64,000 nt of DNA from Neoechinorhynchus agilis (GCA_051530055.1 CM121341.1:13888001-13952000), one strand, 5' to 3'; numbered from the stretch's first letter, positions 10,890 to 23,029 are shown. Program-made: numbers and translations. Notes: generated from the letters alone by a model not told the origin.

Positions 10890-11780
10890 TCAACTTAATG
10901 TCACGACCTGTGAATCCGACTTCTTTACTCGGTTAAATTTTTCACCGTTTGTCAAATAACGCGTCCAGTAACGCGGAGCAAGTTGCAAGAAGTTTTCATG
11001 TAAATTAATGTCAACCCATTGACTCTCATTATGAGCTTGATTTGCTGCGCAATAAAAGAAGAACCGATCGTTATTTGCAATTGGTGTTATGCCGAAAACA
11101 TCAGCGAGGATTCCCAGTCGTGCGTCGTATGAATGCGATTTCAGTAAATGATAGTTCAAATAGAATAATTCAGCATAATCGGCGGACAAGAGAATAGCTC
11201 CGCCTCGTACATATGGCAAAAAATTTTGCTTTTTTAATTGATAAAATACAACGTATCCCGTATAAATGGATTTTCTAACATTTCCGAGGAACTCCTTAAA
11301 CTCCTTTGGTAACAAAATATGCGTATCGTCGGTTATGAAACACAATGCTTGGATTGTACCCATTGAGCAGTACTGAAGGGCCCTTTCCGTTTTCTCGGTC
11401 ATACTTTTTACCTCGTCATTGTGACCACAAAGAAGAAGATCATTATGTTCGTCGATCTCTCGCCAAATAGAAACCATTACATCCAAACTTTTTGGACGAC
11501 CGACGATGAACTTTAAGTCCATATGACGATGAAGCATAGACAGCACCGACATGCTCGTCTGTCGAATGAACGATCGATGTATCGAATTCTTAACCGAAGA
11601 CCGAATTAATATCTTTAGATTCACTTGTGACCCGTTGATAAAAGATGGTTTAACTATGCCTCGATTGGAGAGAAACAATCTATGATTTTTGATATTCACG
11701 ACGATATTTCCGAGCATTAGAAATAAGATCGTAAGAAGGATTGCTTTGATTCCAACTAAAGCGTATGAGTAACTTTGCAT
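10890..11780 (-). CDS. GT31-like beta-1,3-glycosyltransferase (type II membrane protein)
   Basis: A 296-residue single-exon ORF. There is a signal anchor near residues 10-30 (AILLTILFLMLGNIVVNI), then the family order: an IHRSFIRQTSMS segment like the R..IR.TW motif, KFIVGRP like the F..G motif, an acidic EIDEHNDLLL stretch, CFITDDTHILLP in the place of the donor-binding DDD motif, and YVRGGAILLSADYA like the YP.Y..G.GY motif. GT31 enzymes add galactose or GlcNAc in the Golgi lumen. The usual EDVYVG motif is replaced by ILADVFGI, and the DxD site is TDDT. Length fits the family. Acceptor sugar unknown. Confidence 0.7.
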   Translation of the reverse strand: MQSYSYALVGIKAILLTILFLMLGNIVVNIKNHRLFLSNRGIVKPSFINGSQVNLKILIRSSVKNSIHRSFIRQTSMSVLSMLHRHMDLKFIVGRPKSLDVMVSIWREIDEHNDLLLCGHNDEVKSMTEKTERALQYCSMGTIQALCFITDDTHILLPKEFKEFLGNVRKSIYTGYVVFYQLKKQNFLPYVRGGAILLSADYAELFYLNYHLLKSHSYDARLGILADVFGITPIANNDRFFFYCAANQAHNESQWVDINLHENFLQLAPRYWTRYLTNGEKFNRVKKSDSQVVTLS

Positions 11781-12648
11781 TAACTTCAGATAAAATTGAA
11801 GCAGGTTTTATCCTTCTACTGATCTGATAACATGGCATATGTTACGGAATCATACGTGATCTTACTATTCTACAAATCTTAAACTTCGTAATTTTTAGTC
11901 GCAAATATAGGACAAAATCATTGCAGCATTCTGAAGCTTTGCGAGAGAAAATCCTACAATTTCCAATTGTTTCCATTGTGTGTGTTTTGATCAATCGACT
12001 AAACTTCAAACTATTACCCTTCACTCTTAATAAAAAATCCTAAACCTCAGTTTTGTTTATAATCACAAAAATATAATGGACGCTGACGAAATATAATAAT
12101 AGAAAATGTTTCCGGAGTTGTTGAGCAATTGAACGCGTTCAAGTTCGAGCTGTTCTCGACTTCTAATAACGATCCAGTTTTGTTCATTCTTAACATAAGT
12201 ACAATGGATGTTCAATAACATTGAAGAGTATTAAATGTAATGAGCAATTGAACGTATAGAGTTTTGTAATCGCAGGTGGTTCGTTGGGTACGTATTATAC
12301 GTGTAAAAAACAATTGCTTATTGATGAGCAAATTTCGATTTAAATCCCTTATCGGCTCCGATTAAAGCTTAAGCCACATTTCTACGTTTAGTGTCTCCAT
12401 TTCGTTAATTAAAAACCTTGGAAAGAGATATGGGCTTACGGGTTCGAGGACATATATATGAGGATGTTCAAATCGGTCCTAACCATGAAAATTAGTTTTA
12501 AGCTTTGGTTCTCTTGAGTGTTGCTCGATACAAACGATTGAATTTATTAGAAACAATCGCATGCCTTTTCATTCGCCACTGCTGTACAATCAGCGGCAAA
12601 CAATCGTCCCATCAATCAAACAATATTTTCAGCGTGGTGCATTTTTGA
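11781..12648. other. Intergenic, nothing recognised
   Basis: About 870 bp of AT-rich sequence between two minus-strand genes. A short minus ORF at 11842-12024 has no supporting feature and is probably chance. Confidence 0.4.
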
Positions 12649-12975
12649 TTAATCGTCGTCTTCATCATTGATTCCAACCACATTAAGGTCTTGTACCATT
12701 TTGTGAGCTTCTGTTCTCAACACAGGTCCACATACGACATATAGGAAAGCTACAAAAGCGATTGCGGATAATACTATGATTAGCAAAAAACTTGTTATGT
12801 TTGGCGGATTATAAATGATCATTTGATGGGAATCATTCTTTGTTTCTTCGGTTATTACACGTGCTATTGTGGCATTTCGAGTGGTGCTCAATTGTGTAGC
12901 GTTGATTCCATAAGAAACTGCTTGAGTAATATTCCGGTGAACAATAAATCGCTTCGCAGTATTTACTACAGGCAT
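12649..12975 (-). CDS. Single-pass membrane protein with acidic C terminus
   Basis: A 108-residue ORF. The N-terminal half has several N-glycosylation sequons (NIT, NAT, NDS) and no cleavable signal. A hydrophobic helix at about residues 62-84 (SFLLIIVLSAIAFVAFLYVV) is followed by a short tail ending in five acidic residues. The sequons before the helix predict an extracytosolic N terminus. No family recognised. Confidence 0.5.
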   Translation of the reverse strand: MPVVNTAKRFIVHRNITQAVSYGINATQLSTTRNATIARVITEETKNDSHQMIIYNPPNITSFLLIIVLSAIAFVAFLYVVCGPVLRTEAHKMVQDLNVVGINDEDDD

Positions 12976-14676
12976 TTCCGAGTCTAAAAGGCTTTTTAAT
13001 GTAAGTGGTTAGTTTGAAAAGGCAGGAAAGAGTAAGATGCTTCTTAAAGTATTCTATTCTCGAAATGTCAACTGCATTTAATTAAAGCGCCATGCCAATG
13101 GTGCTATAGGGAACGATTTGATAAAATTTTCAAGCCGTGGAGTCTTTTTCAAACCGAACTGTAGGAGCTAATTTATTTGGTCTAATGACTTTCATGCCGT
13201 AGATTGAAAATCTGATAGTCGAAAAACGGAAATCTTTTGGAAATCTTTTGGAAATCTTTTGGAAATCGTAAAAGTCTTGAGTGGGTCTGAGACAAAGTGG
13301 AAATAGGCACTTTGTGTTATTAGGAAAGAGCCTACGTGACAGTGGTTTTGCCAACTAATTGCTCAAAACAAAGATAATCATGAATTTTTAAGACATCCAG
13401 AAAATCAGAGCGTTTGAATTTTTCCACCTTACCATGGAATCACAATTTCGTCTGACGATGAATACTGATTATATATGTTTATGAAACATTAAAGTATCTA
13501 AAAAGTATCAATGATCGAGTTACACGCTAAATCGCGTTCACGTCTAACTGATTAATTTTATTTCTCAGAAATACGTATTTAAATCCATCAATGGAAATTT
13601 TTATGTTCAGCGAAAGGAATCTAATAACGCGACATTGACGACTAATTTTACACTTGTATAATAGTGACGGCATTTTGCTTATTTTTAGTGGTCGATTATC
13701 CACGGTTAAAAGTGTACCCGGCGACTTTTTTAAATAAAAAAGGAAAAATAAGTATATAGATGCAATGTCTTAAAAACGAATCACATTTAAAGTTCTTTTC
13801 AGAAGTAAATGGATATTTTAGGTGATTTACAGTCGCTATAAGTCGATGAATGAGAGGAAAGATCGGACAAACAATCTACGACGGCATCTTCAATCTCTTT
13901 TCAGTAGGTCGAGCGTGTCACAAATCTCACTTAATGTAGTATCGCGATTATCGTAAACCAACTTTTTAAAAGTCACGTATGTCATTTGCAATAGCCTCAA
14001 AAGGTACACTTAGTGATCGTGTCTACGAATCCTAGTTATTTGGAAATACAATTTCTATATTTAGATACCACATTGTTAAGACTAGATAAGGTCATGACAT
14101 TTAAGATCAATTTATGAGAGTCCTTTAAGTAAGGATCCGAGCGGAAACCTCAAAATCCTTCTTTTATTCATATATTTCATCATTCCCTGGTTATGTTAAT
14201 TAAACAAGACAGGTGGCACACTTGAGCCAATGTTTTCTCAACATCCATGCCACATAAATATGGTGCATGCTTGAGATGATGAACCCATTTTATGGCACAC
14301 CATCATTTCCTTCGCACTTATCATTACTTGTGCTTCGGGCGGCACGAAAACCAAAGAAAATGCAGGTGAGAACCATTGAAAATTGAATCCCGGAGCATTC
14401 AAGTTCGACATAAGCGATCAATACGAGCAAAAAATATGCCCGGATTGAGCGAACCTTAAGTGATCAATTTTACTGAACATTTATTAAGAACAGAAACAAA
14501 AGTAATCGAATGCGTTATTTACATTTTCTTGTTAGCTTAGGAAAGTATGTTGTGTGGATAATTTTAGAAAAAGAGAATGCTTGACTGGCCGTCAATTTTT
14601 TTTATGTTATCTCTCATACGAAGATAAGATAAGCTGACAAGTCGACGAACTAAGAGAGGATTACTCGTCCTGCGTT
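12976..14676. other. 1.7-kb gene-free stretch with a short tandem repeat
   Basis: Contains three to four tandem copies of the 11-mer GGAAATCTTTT at 13228-13267. No coding signal or RNA gene seen elsewhere. Confidence 0.4.
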
Positions 14677-15496
14677 TGATGTAAATAACCTGGCAAAATC
14701 CACGAAAATGCTCTGGAATTCGTCCACTTAGCTAATTTTTATTTGACGGAACATAAAGCACGAATAAGAGGCTCAAAAAGTTTTGTGAGCATATATAAAG
14801 GATGCATCTCATTAACTGTCTTTTTAGCTGGCAATCACACTTGACAATAGTCTCTAAGGCGAAAGTTTCAGTTGTTAACAGACTTGGACGTGTAGTGGAT
14901 GCATGAGGGGAAAACTTTATGCAGCACCAAAAAACTGACAGCTTGTATACTTTCAATTATTAGCAAATTTCGTTTAAATAAGATGGATAAACAGACGCAT
15001 AATATAGTATATTATAATGTCCTGGTAATTCGCAATAATCGAACCGCTTTCTTGGATGACCGATTTGTACGTTCCTCCGATTCCACTCATTGAGATTTTT
15101 CTTAGATTATTATTATTATTCTTGAACGATGTTAGATTTTGCATTATTTTAAGAGCGAACAAAGGCGTAAATACTGAATGGTAAGGCATATACAAGGCTT
15201 TTATTTGTAGTCTTGATTGAAAAAATTGGAAAGACCAACGTGATATTTGCTCATATTATTCGGTAAGTTTTAGTTAAATATCATGCAAGAATGTCCCAAC
15301 ATCGGGTTTTACTCCAATTAGTCTATAATGCATTCTTTCAATCATTTTCAGTAGAGTGATTTGTCTTGAAAGGGGACGAGCTTTTAAAGGTACAAAATGG
15401 AAAATCAAATGCTGACTTTTTCACACTGCATTTGTTTGCTGGAACACATTACTTTGTATCATAGAGAATTGTCGTCGGGGTGAATTTGATTCGAGT

Positions 15497-15932
15497 TTGG
15501 CGATGTTTTTCCCCCGGATTGTTGTTGGTGTTGATTATTTATTTTAAAATATTTCGTAAGCATCCTTAGCGATTTCCAATCGACAGGAGAAGGAAAAACA
15601 CCGTATGGACTTCGGACAAGCATCAATAATACAGGCTGAGGCTAATTTACGAAGGAGATTGGTAATGGAGGCAATATACATCACAGGGAATGTAAGCATG
15701 GAGGGTAACAAAGCGAATCATACGCTAGTACTTCCGAAAATTCTTCACAAAATAAAACCAAAACGTTAGATCACCGCAGCTTGTACGTCGAACCCGCGCA
15801 TCCACGCCTATAGTCCAGTTTTGACTTTAGCTTAATTTGTAGACATAACTGAAGAGGTAAGCAAAAAACTTACGATATATTTTAAAATAAATGATTAACA
15901 TCAACAACAATCCGAGGGAAAAGCATCGCCAA
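15497..15932. repeat. Inverted repeat with 64-bp arms (also at 17647-18082)
   Basis: The left arm 15497-15560 begins TTGGCGATG and ends CGTAAG. The right arm 15869-15932 is its near-perfect reverse complement. About 310 bp of unrelated sequence lies between. The layout suits a small non-autonomous DNA element or a foldback. No target duplication was identified. The second copy is part of the tandem duplication. Confidence 0.75.
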
Positions 15933-16064
15933 TGTCGAAAAATTACTTTGTGTTCGCAAAACTCTTCGTTCGCGGAAAATATATGTTGTTGTGTAGATAT
16001 CCATTTATGAAGTAATTATGATGGTGAACTGAAGGAAAAAAATTATGAATATATTAATCAGAAT

Positions 16065-16092
16065 TTTCGACCAATGCGTTGGTCTTCTTCAG
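16065..16092 (-). ncRNA. Hammerhead-like ribozyme core
   Basis: On the minus strand it reads CTGAAGA, A, GACC, an 8-nt loop AACGCATT, GGTC, GAAA. CUGANGA and GAAA are the invariant boxes of the hammerhead core, and the 4-bp stem between them is perfect. One extra A separates the first box from stem II compared with the textbook core. Catalysis is not shown; stems I and III were not resolved. Confidence 0.45.
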
Positions 16093-16826
16093 TGATTGTC
16101 AGGAGAGGAAAATACAAGTAAGCTTTGTCAAATGTCTATGGATTTTTTGAATTTATCTTTTCAGACATAAGGAATCGTGAATTTTATTCGTACTATGGAA
16201 CGTGAAACTAAGCGGATTTCCATCGCTCATGGTTCATGTTTGATAGATTTTCTCATGAAAATGCTTTGCAGATTTTCTAGAGCTGAAACAGTTCTTTAAG
16301 GAAATTAGAGTGCGTCCCATTTAGCATCATTTAATAAGGTCAGTTTGTTCCATGGTCATGTTAGGAAAAACTTATCATTTTTGAATTAGTCAAACGGACA
16401 AAAATCAGTCTATTAAAAACGGAATGGGGAAATTTTGTTCTTAGTTAAAAACGAACGCTATCAAAGTCATTGTATTTGCGTTTCATCAAATTTTTACACC
16501 ATGCTTGATTTGAATCCGAAGCGATCACTGAGAAATAGTTTCCGAGCCGTGTTATTCATGCTGTTGAAAACTATATTTAAAAAATCTAATGTTTTCACTT
16601 CCAATATCGCTAATAATAAAATCAAAGTTCCCGCAATATGAATTAATGTCTCTCTAAGGATCAAGATATAGCTTTCTCCGTGACCCTTATACCACCGTAA
16701 GGGATTTACTTATCTTGTGCGTTTTGTCAGCGTCTAGCCATTTTGCAAACACCCACATACAACACTGTATGCACTTGCATAAGACGAGTGGGAAAACAAG
16801 ACTGTAGCGTTTCACATCTCGAAAGG

Positions 16827-18976
16827 TGATGTAAATAACCTGGCAAAATCCACGAAAATGCTCTGGAATTCGTCCACTTAGCTAATTTTTATTTGACGGA
16901 ACATAAAGCACGAATAAGAGGCTCAAAAAGTTTTGTGAGCATATATAAAGGATGCATCTCATTAACTGTCTTTTTAGCTGGCAATCACACTTGACAATAG
17001 TCTCTAAGGCGAAAGTTTCAGTTGTTAACAGACTTGGACGTGTAGTGGATGCATGAGGGGAAAACTTTATGCAGCACCAAAAAACTGACAGCTTGTATAC
17101 TTTCAATTATTAGCAAATTTCGTTTAAATAAGATGGATAAACAGACGCATAATATAGTATATTATAATGTCCTGGTAATTCGCAATAATCGAACCGCTTT
17201 CTTGGATGACCGATTTGTACGTTCCTCCGATTCCACTCATTGAGATTTTTCTTAGATTATTATTATTATTCTTGAACGATGTTAGATTTTGCATTATTTT
17301 AAGAGCGAACAAAGGCGTAAATACTGAATGGTAAGGCATATACAAGGCTTTTATTTGTAGTCTTGATTGAAAAAATTGGAAAGACCAACGTGATATTTGC
17401 TCATATTATTCGGTAAGTTTTAGTTAAATATCATGCAAGAATGTCCCAACATCGGGTTTTACTCCAATTAGTCTATAATGCATTCTTTCAATCATTTTCA
17501 GTAGAGTGATTTGTCTTGAAAGGGGACGAGCTTTTAAAGGTACAAAATGGAAAATCAAATGCTGACTTTTTCACACTGCATTTGTTTGCTGGAACACATT
17601 ACTTTGTATCATAGAGAATTGTCGTCGGGGTGAATTTGATTCGAGTTTGGCGATGTTTTTCCCCCGGATTGTTGTTGGTGTTGATTATTTATTTTAAAAT
17701 ATTTCGTAAGCATCCTTAGCGATTTCCAATCGACAGGAGAAGGAAAAACACCGTATGGACTTCGGACAAGCATCAATAATACAGGCTGAGGCTAATTTAC
17801 GAAGGAGATTGGTAATGGAGGCAATATACATCACAGGGAATGTAAGCATGGAGGGTAACAAAGCGAATCATACGCTAGTACTTCCGAAAATTCTTCACAA
17901 AATAAAACCAAAACGTTAGATCACCGCAGCTTGTACGTCGAACCCGCGCATCCACGCCTATAGTCCAGTTTTGACTTTAGCTTAATTTGTAGACATAACT
18001 GAAGAGGTAAGCAAAAAACTTACGATATATTTTAAAATAAATGATTAACATCAACAACAATCCGAGGGAAAAGCATCGCCAATGTCGAAAAATTACTTTG
18101 TGTTCGCAAAACTCTTCGTTCGCGGAAAATATATGTTGTTGTGTAGATATCCATTTATGAAGTAATTATGATGGTGAACTGAAGGAAAAAAATTATGAAT
18201 ATATTAATCAGAATTTTCGACCAATGCGTTGGTCTTCTTCAGTGATTGTCAGGAGAGGAAAATACAAGTAAGCTTTGTCAAATGTCTATGGATTTTTTGA
18301 ATTTATCTTTTCAGACATAAGGAATCGTGAATTTTATTCGTACTATGGAACGTGAAACTAAGCGGATTTCCATCGCTCATGGTTCATGTTTGATAGATTT
18401 TCTCATGAAAATGCTTTGCAGATTTTCTAGAGCTGAAACAGTTCTTTAAGGAAATTAGAGTGCGTCCCATTTAGCATCATTTAATAAGGTCAGTTTGTTC
18501 CATGGTCATGTTAGGAAAAACTTATCATTTTTGAATTAGTCAAACGGACAAAAATCAGTCTATTAAAAACGGAATGGGGAAATTTTGTTCTTAGTTAAAA
18601 ACGAACGCTATCAAAGTCATTGTATTTGCGTTTCATCAAATTTTTACACCATGCTTGATTTGAATCCGAAGCGATCACTGAGAAATAGTTTCCGAGCCGT
18701 GTTATTCATGCTGTTGAAAACTATATTTAAAAAATCTAATGTTTTCACTTCCAATATCGCTAATAATAAAATCAAAGTTCCCGCAATATGAATTAATGTC
18801 TCTCTAAGGATCAAGATATAGCTTTCTCCGTGACCCTTATACCACCGTAAGGGATTTACTTATCTTGTGCGTTTTGTCAGCGTCTAGCCATTTTGCAAAC
18901 ACCCACATACAACACTGTATGCACTTGCATAAGACGAGTGGGAAAACAAGACTGTAGCGTTTCACATCTCGAAAGG
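16827..18976. repeat. Tandem duplication, copy 2 of the 2,150-bp unit
   Basis: This copy ends 14 bp before the ATG of the EF-hand gene, so the duplicated segment probably carries that gene's promoter and 5' leader. See copy 1 at 14677-16826. Confidence 0.95.
18215..18242 (-). ncRNA. Hammerhead-like ribozyme core (duplicate)
   Basis: The same 28-nt core as at 16065-16092, carried by the second copy of the tandem duplication. Confidence 0.45.
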
Positions 18977-18990
18977 AAAAAATACTACAA

Positions 18991-19308
18991 ATGGATAAAC
19001 TTCTTAAGACAGGATTGGGAATGATGTCCAGCAAAAAAAGCAATCATAACGGACCACGAGGTGTCCAAGGAATCGCATACAAAGCCGCGTTCAACTATTT
19101 TGATAAAGACAAAAGTGGTTATATTGAATTTTATGAGCTTATGGGAGCTTTAGATCGTCTCGGATTACATTTTGGAGAATCAGTTGTGAGACAAGTGTTT
19201 AATCTAATCGACAGTAACCATAACGGAAAGATTGATTATTCGGAATTTTGTCGCCTTATTACTCTTTTAAAGGGACAGAATCAAAACGTTAATCGATCTT
19301 ACTATTGA
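18991..19308 (+). CDS. Small EF-hand calcium-binding protein (calmodulin-like)
   Basis: A 105-residue single-exon protein with two canonical EF-hand loops: DKDKSGYIEFYE (about residues 38-49) and DSNHNGKIDYSE (about 74-85). Positions 1, 3, 5, 7, 9 and 12 of both loops have ligating side chains, so both should bind calcium. Only one EF-hand pair is present, about two thirds of calmodulin's length, with a basic N-terminal tail (SSKKSNHN). It is likely a calcium sensor or flagellar/cytoskeletal EF-hand protein; no target can be inferred. Its upstream region is duplicated in tandem. Confidence 0.9.
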   Translation: MDKLLKTGLGMMSSKKSNHNGPRGVQGIAYKAAFNYFDKDKSGYIEFYELMGALDRLGLHFGESVVRQVFNLIDSNHNGKIDYSEFCRLITLLKGQNQNVNRSYY

Positions 19309-20182
19309 TCACGATTATTTAAGTCATGAACAATGAAATAAACACTGCGTGTTCAATGATTCTTCATGTAGAAGGATTGCGTGTGATTTTTTAGTTTAGA
19401 ACAAAAATCTACTACGTTCATTTACCAAAATACATTCTCCAATATATCGCATTAGGCTAACAACTAAATTATCGTTTCGCGTTTAATCCTTTATATTTTA
19501 AAAATAAATTGAAGAGCTCATTAGTTTCCATGATCTTTAAATATTTGTATCCAATAGAAGCAAATATTATATGAATATATTGAAAATTTCTGGTTATAAA
19601 CTATTTCGGACTATACTTTTATAAATTAAAATCAAATAACGAACTCTCGATAGTGAAAGGGATAAGCAATTTTTCACAACTCTGTGATCGATCGATTCGG
19701 GACAAACCTAAATCATAGGTTTCGAAATACGACATCGCATTTAATTCTCGATTGGCATATCAGAAAAAAGTTAACGCTTAAACAAAATCAACAGAAATGT
19801 TTCTCTTTTCATCGTCCTTCGAGCCCTATCGCAAACAAGCACAATATAAGTTGATCATCAATGCACACATGTCGGCTAGGCATTATGTTTTGAACAAATC
19901 AGTCACAAGTAATTTAACTTCAACTTCCGGTTTTTTTCTGTAACAACAGCCTCATTTCAACCATCCCGAAAAAAAATAAAGTTATCACTGAGTCCCTACA
20001 TCAACATACCATAAATAGGCTCATTCAATTGTGGCCAGCACAAATTTTCGATTCGCTCCCGGACTTCTGTCTTTGGGATAATCAATTCTTTAAGATCGAA
20101 AACTTGAATCGATTTCTACATTAAATTATCTTCCACCACAAACAAAGTAACTGCGATTTCCCTCATTTCCACCGGCGTTTTT
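19309..20182. other. Intergenic, nothing recognised
   Basis: About 870 bp of AT-rich DNA between convergent genes. A possible polyadenylation signal AATAAA for the EF-hand gene lies near 19337. Otherwise nothing. Confidence 0.4.
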
Positions 20183-20962
20183 TTAATAGATCAACTCGTA
20201 CGTTCGTCTTTCAAAAATCGAAAATGTCCTTTGCGAAATGCACTTAGTTAAAAATATTCGATTAGTGGCGTCAAACAGATCGAGTTGATTTGCAATATAT
20301 AAACGATTCCTATTAACGACGTGATCGGTTTCTATTACGTCGTTGATGGCCGCGTCCGGATTATAAGCCATTTGATAATTTGTTCCTTGCGGCACTCGCA
20401 TTCGTGTAAAATTGATTCCTGTGTTAATCGCAGGAAATTGAGGAATTCTTTGAAAATTATCCGGTTGTTGCGAACTCCAGCTTTCTCCATCGTAATAGTT
20501 TTGAAGGTTATGTACCATTCTCGATTGATTGGTTTGGTTTCCTCGATAATTGAGTCGCTGTGGAAAACGTTCATTAACATAGGACCTTTCTGTGTAGTAT
20601 CCTCCAGGATAAACTTCTATACTATTTGGCACCGATTGATTTATCATTCGGAAATATCCTGGTCGATAGACGTACTCATTAGAGGTCGATAATGAAGTTC
20701 CTTGGAAATTGTTATAGGCATTGTTCTCGGGTTGCGCATGAGGTTGAACCGCAATAAAATCGTAAGGGGTCCACGTCTGCGGATACCGTTGCAGTTGGAA
20801 AGAATGCTGAGAGTAGACATTCGCTTGGTTGTCTTGTACTGGATAGCGACCTCGCGGCGTCGATGGATCTAACGGAACTTTCTGTTGACTGCTCATTGGT
20901 TGAACAAAACTTCCACCGTACGATGGTATAGGCGTTATGTAGTGAGAATGAACAGACGTCAC
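20183..20962 (-). CDS. Gln/Asn/Pro/Tyr-rich protein of 259 residues, unrecognised
   Basis: A single open exon starting MTSVHSHYITPIPSYGGSF. It is low-complexity, with many Q, N, Y and P and repeated QP/NN pairs, and looks intrinsically disordered. There is no signal peptide or membrane helix. Such composition occurs in RNA-granule and transcriptional proteins, but no domain supports either. The length in an AT-rich genome argues for a real gene; function unknown. Confidence 0.45.
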   Translation of the reverse strand: MTSVHSHYITPIPSYGGSFVQPMSSQQKVPLDPSTPRGRYPVQDNQANVYSQHSFQLQRYPQTWTPYDFIAVQPHAQPENNAYNNFQGTSLSTSNEYVYRPGYFRMINQSVPNSIEVYPGGYYTERSYVNERFPQRLNYRGNQTNQSRMVHNLQNYYDGESWSSQQPDNFQRIPQFPAINTGINFTRMRVPQGTNYQMAYNPDAAINDVIETDHVVNRNRLYIANQLDLFDATNRIFLTKCISQRTFSIFERRTYELIY

Positions 20963-20999
20963 GTGTTCATTAATTACATGACGTATAATTTTAATAAGT

Positions 21000-21225
21000 A
21001 TCTATGTGCGGCCTTTTGCACAGTTGATAATTTTCATTGGGCACGCGTTCCCACCGATCTGGTTCAGGGAAGGGCATAAAATCACTTAATACCTTGAAAC
21101 ATACGGTTATGAGTTTGTACATTCCTCCGGAACCAGATCAGTGGGGCTGCGTGCCCAAGGAAAATTATCAGCCGTGCAAAAGACAGCACATAGATGCTGA
21201 ATAAAAAAAGTTACCGGCTGGCCAG
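21000..21225. repeat. Hairpin repeat family B, copy 2
   Basis: Two inverted arms (about 21000-21065 and 21130-21195) share blocks ATCTATGTGC, GCACAGTTGATAATTTTC and GGGCACGCG with their reverse complements. The spacer holds GAGTTTGTACATTCCTCCGG, and the element ends TTACCGGCTGGCCAGT, as in the other copies. Non-coding. Confidence 0.65.
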
Positions 21226-22727
21226 TCTTCAAAAATATAACTTTAATCTTCGCATAATGGCTTGGCAGGAAAAAGAACCGGTTTTGATCACCGAGAATCT
21301 TGGATTAAGACTTTCAATGGCCAGTTGTTTTGAACTTAAAAAGATGCAAAATAATTGCGTTCCGCATAATCCAGAAAAAGAAAATTAATTAGTTCAAATC
21401 ATTAGGCTAATAAATTTTCAACCGACATCGATTCGCAATGTAGGTGATTATTTAATTGGTGGTGAACGTAATTCAAGTTTGTACAAAGGATTCCTCACCC
21501 GTCGTTAGCGAACTAACCGTGTTTATCGGCAGATTGCTATCATCTAATTAAATGAAATCGAATCCGCAAAGGAGAGTTAGTCGATGATAATGCCCGGCGA
21601 CTTCTGAATTTTAATTAGCGTAGTTTTTGATCATTCTTCAATAATAGAATATTGATTATCTATTCTTCAATAAGGTCTACCTGCGCAATGCCGGATAAAC
21701 TGGGTTGTTAAGAGTAAACGGTAATTAATTTCTGAGTCATGGTATCAAAAGTAATAAGTTGAAAATAAGATTATTGCTCAGCAAATTAAATTTGTGAACA
21801 GGATACGAAATCTAATTCTCATGATTCCATAAGTGAAGCCATTGAAACTAATTCAATGGTTTTCTTTGGCGTCGAGTAAGATTTTCTGTAACATGGTTTT
21901 AAATCTTCATTTAGATTTTAAGCACTGATATTGATTGTAGGCGATGTGTATTCGATAATGAACTAAAGAACAAAGCATTAACGTCAAAGCAAGAACCATG
22001 AAGTGTAGTTGTGTTACGTTTCGTTCATATTGACGAAGATTTAAGCACCTCGTTTATAATGTTATGAAGTTAAAGTATTCTTGAATAGTTTTTATTCGCA
22101 CAACAATATGTTTTGGTGATTTATTTATCAATGCAAAATAGAAAGATTATCCAAAATGCCGCATGAATTTCTGATTATTACAGAAAGACGACAATTTCGC
22201 ATTGTTGTGGTAAAAGATAATAATCGATAAGATAGATGTCCTTAAGTAAAAATGTATAAAGTTGATTATGCCATGGACATTCGTTGTAAAATCACGTTTC
22301 TGAGGAGAACGTTTTGATTAGTCATCGAATAATGGTCAACATGACCGACCAGACTACGAATATCGGTAAACCAATTTGCGCCGGGAGTGGATGACGGGTC
22401 CGTTCGGGTTTGAAAGTTTGTGGTTCTTGTTTGAAGGGGAGTTTGCTAGGTCGACACCTAAAGAAGAATATAAATCATCAGACTATTCGTCATTATCTCG
22501 ATTTTTTACCCTCTTCATGTATTCATCCCATATTCAACTTTGCTCCCTACGACCGAAAACTTGACTTCTGGGCGGAAACGAGCTCCCGTGCCCACGGCAA
22601 ATCATGGATGTGATCACCTTATGTCTCCTTTCGCTAAATCACATTGAAATTGGCAAAGGATATGTTTCTATGTCTTGGTCGCAATTTGAGCGGTTCAGAT
22701 TCTTACATCCCCTGCTCGACTTTTTGG
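21226..22727. other. 1.5-kb gene-free stretch
   Basis: AT-rich; short ORFs here lack any supporting feature. No repeat or RNA gene recognised. Confidence 0.35.
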
Positions 22728-22985
22728 CATGAAGCCACACCGAATTCTTACATCAGAGAAGTGATCGAACCATTTAGCCTCTTATGCATACGGTAATGAG
22801 TTTCTACATCTCTCCGGATTCTCAGATACCTCCAGGAGGCGGGATTTATCAGTGAGTTTCCACCCTTCCGTTGTATTACTCTCTAATGTAAAAGATCGGT
22901 GTGGCTTCATGCCAAAAAACCGAGGAAGGGATGTAATAATCTCAATCAATAGTGCCGGCTTGCCAGTAACGTTTGAGAAATAAAT
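22728..22985. repeat. Hairpin repeat family B, copy 3 (diverged)
   Basis: Carries the family's blocks in diverged form: TACGGTAATGAGTTTCTACATC, GTGTGGCTTCATGCC with its inverse GGCATGAAGCCACAC near 22729, and the terminal GCCGGCTTGCCAGT. It sits at the 3' edge of a minus-strand LINE fragment. Confidence 0.45.
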
Positions 22986-23029
22986 GCGGTTGTTGATTTT
23001 GAAGAAGATTGCGGGTTCGGTCGGGTGGG

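Larger units (their letters stand above)
14677..16826. repeat. Tandem duplication, copy 1 of a 2,150-bp unit
   Basis: Positions 14677-16826 recur at 16827-18976 with a constant offset of 2,150 bp and no difference that I noticed. The junction reads GAAAGG/TGAT with no shared bases, so breakpoints are exact. The unit has no convincing ORF. It contains a 64-bp inverted repeat (15497-15560 with 15869-15932) and a hammerhead-like core (16065-16092, minus strand). Confidence 0.95.

Noticed and set aside
14732-18791. Duplicate short ORFs in both tandem copies
   Set aside because: They are identical only because the DNA is duplicated. Composition and length give no coding support.
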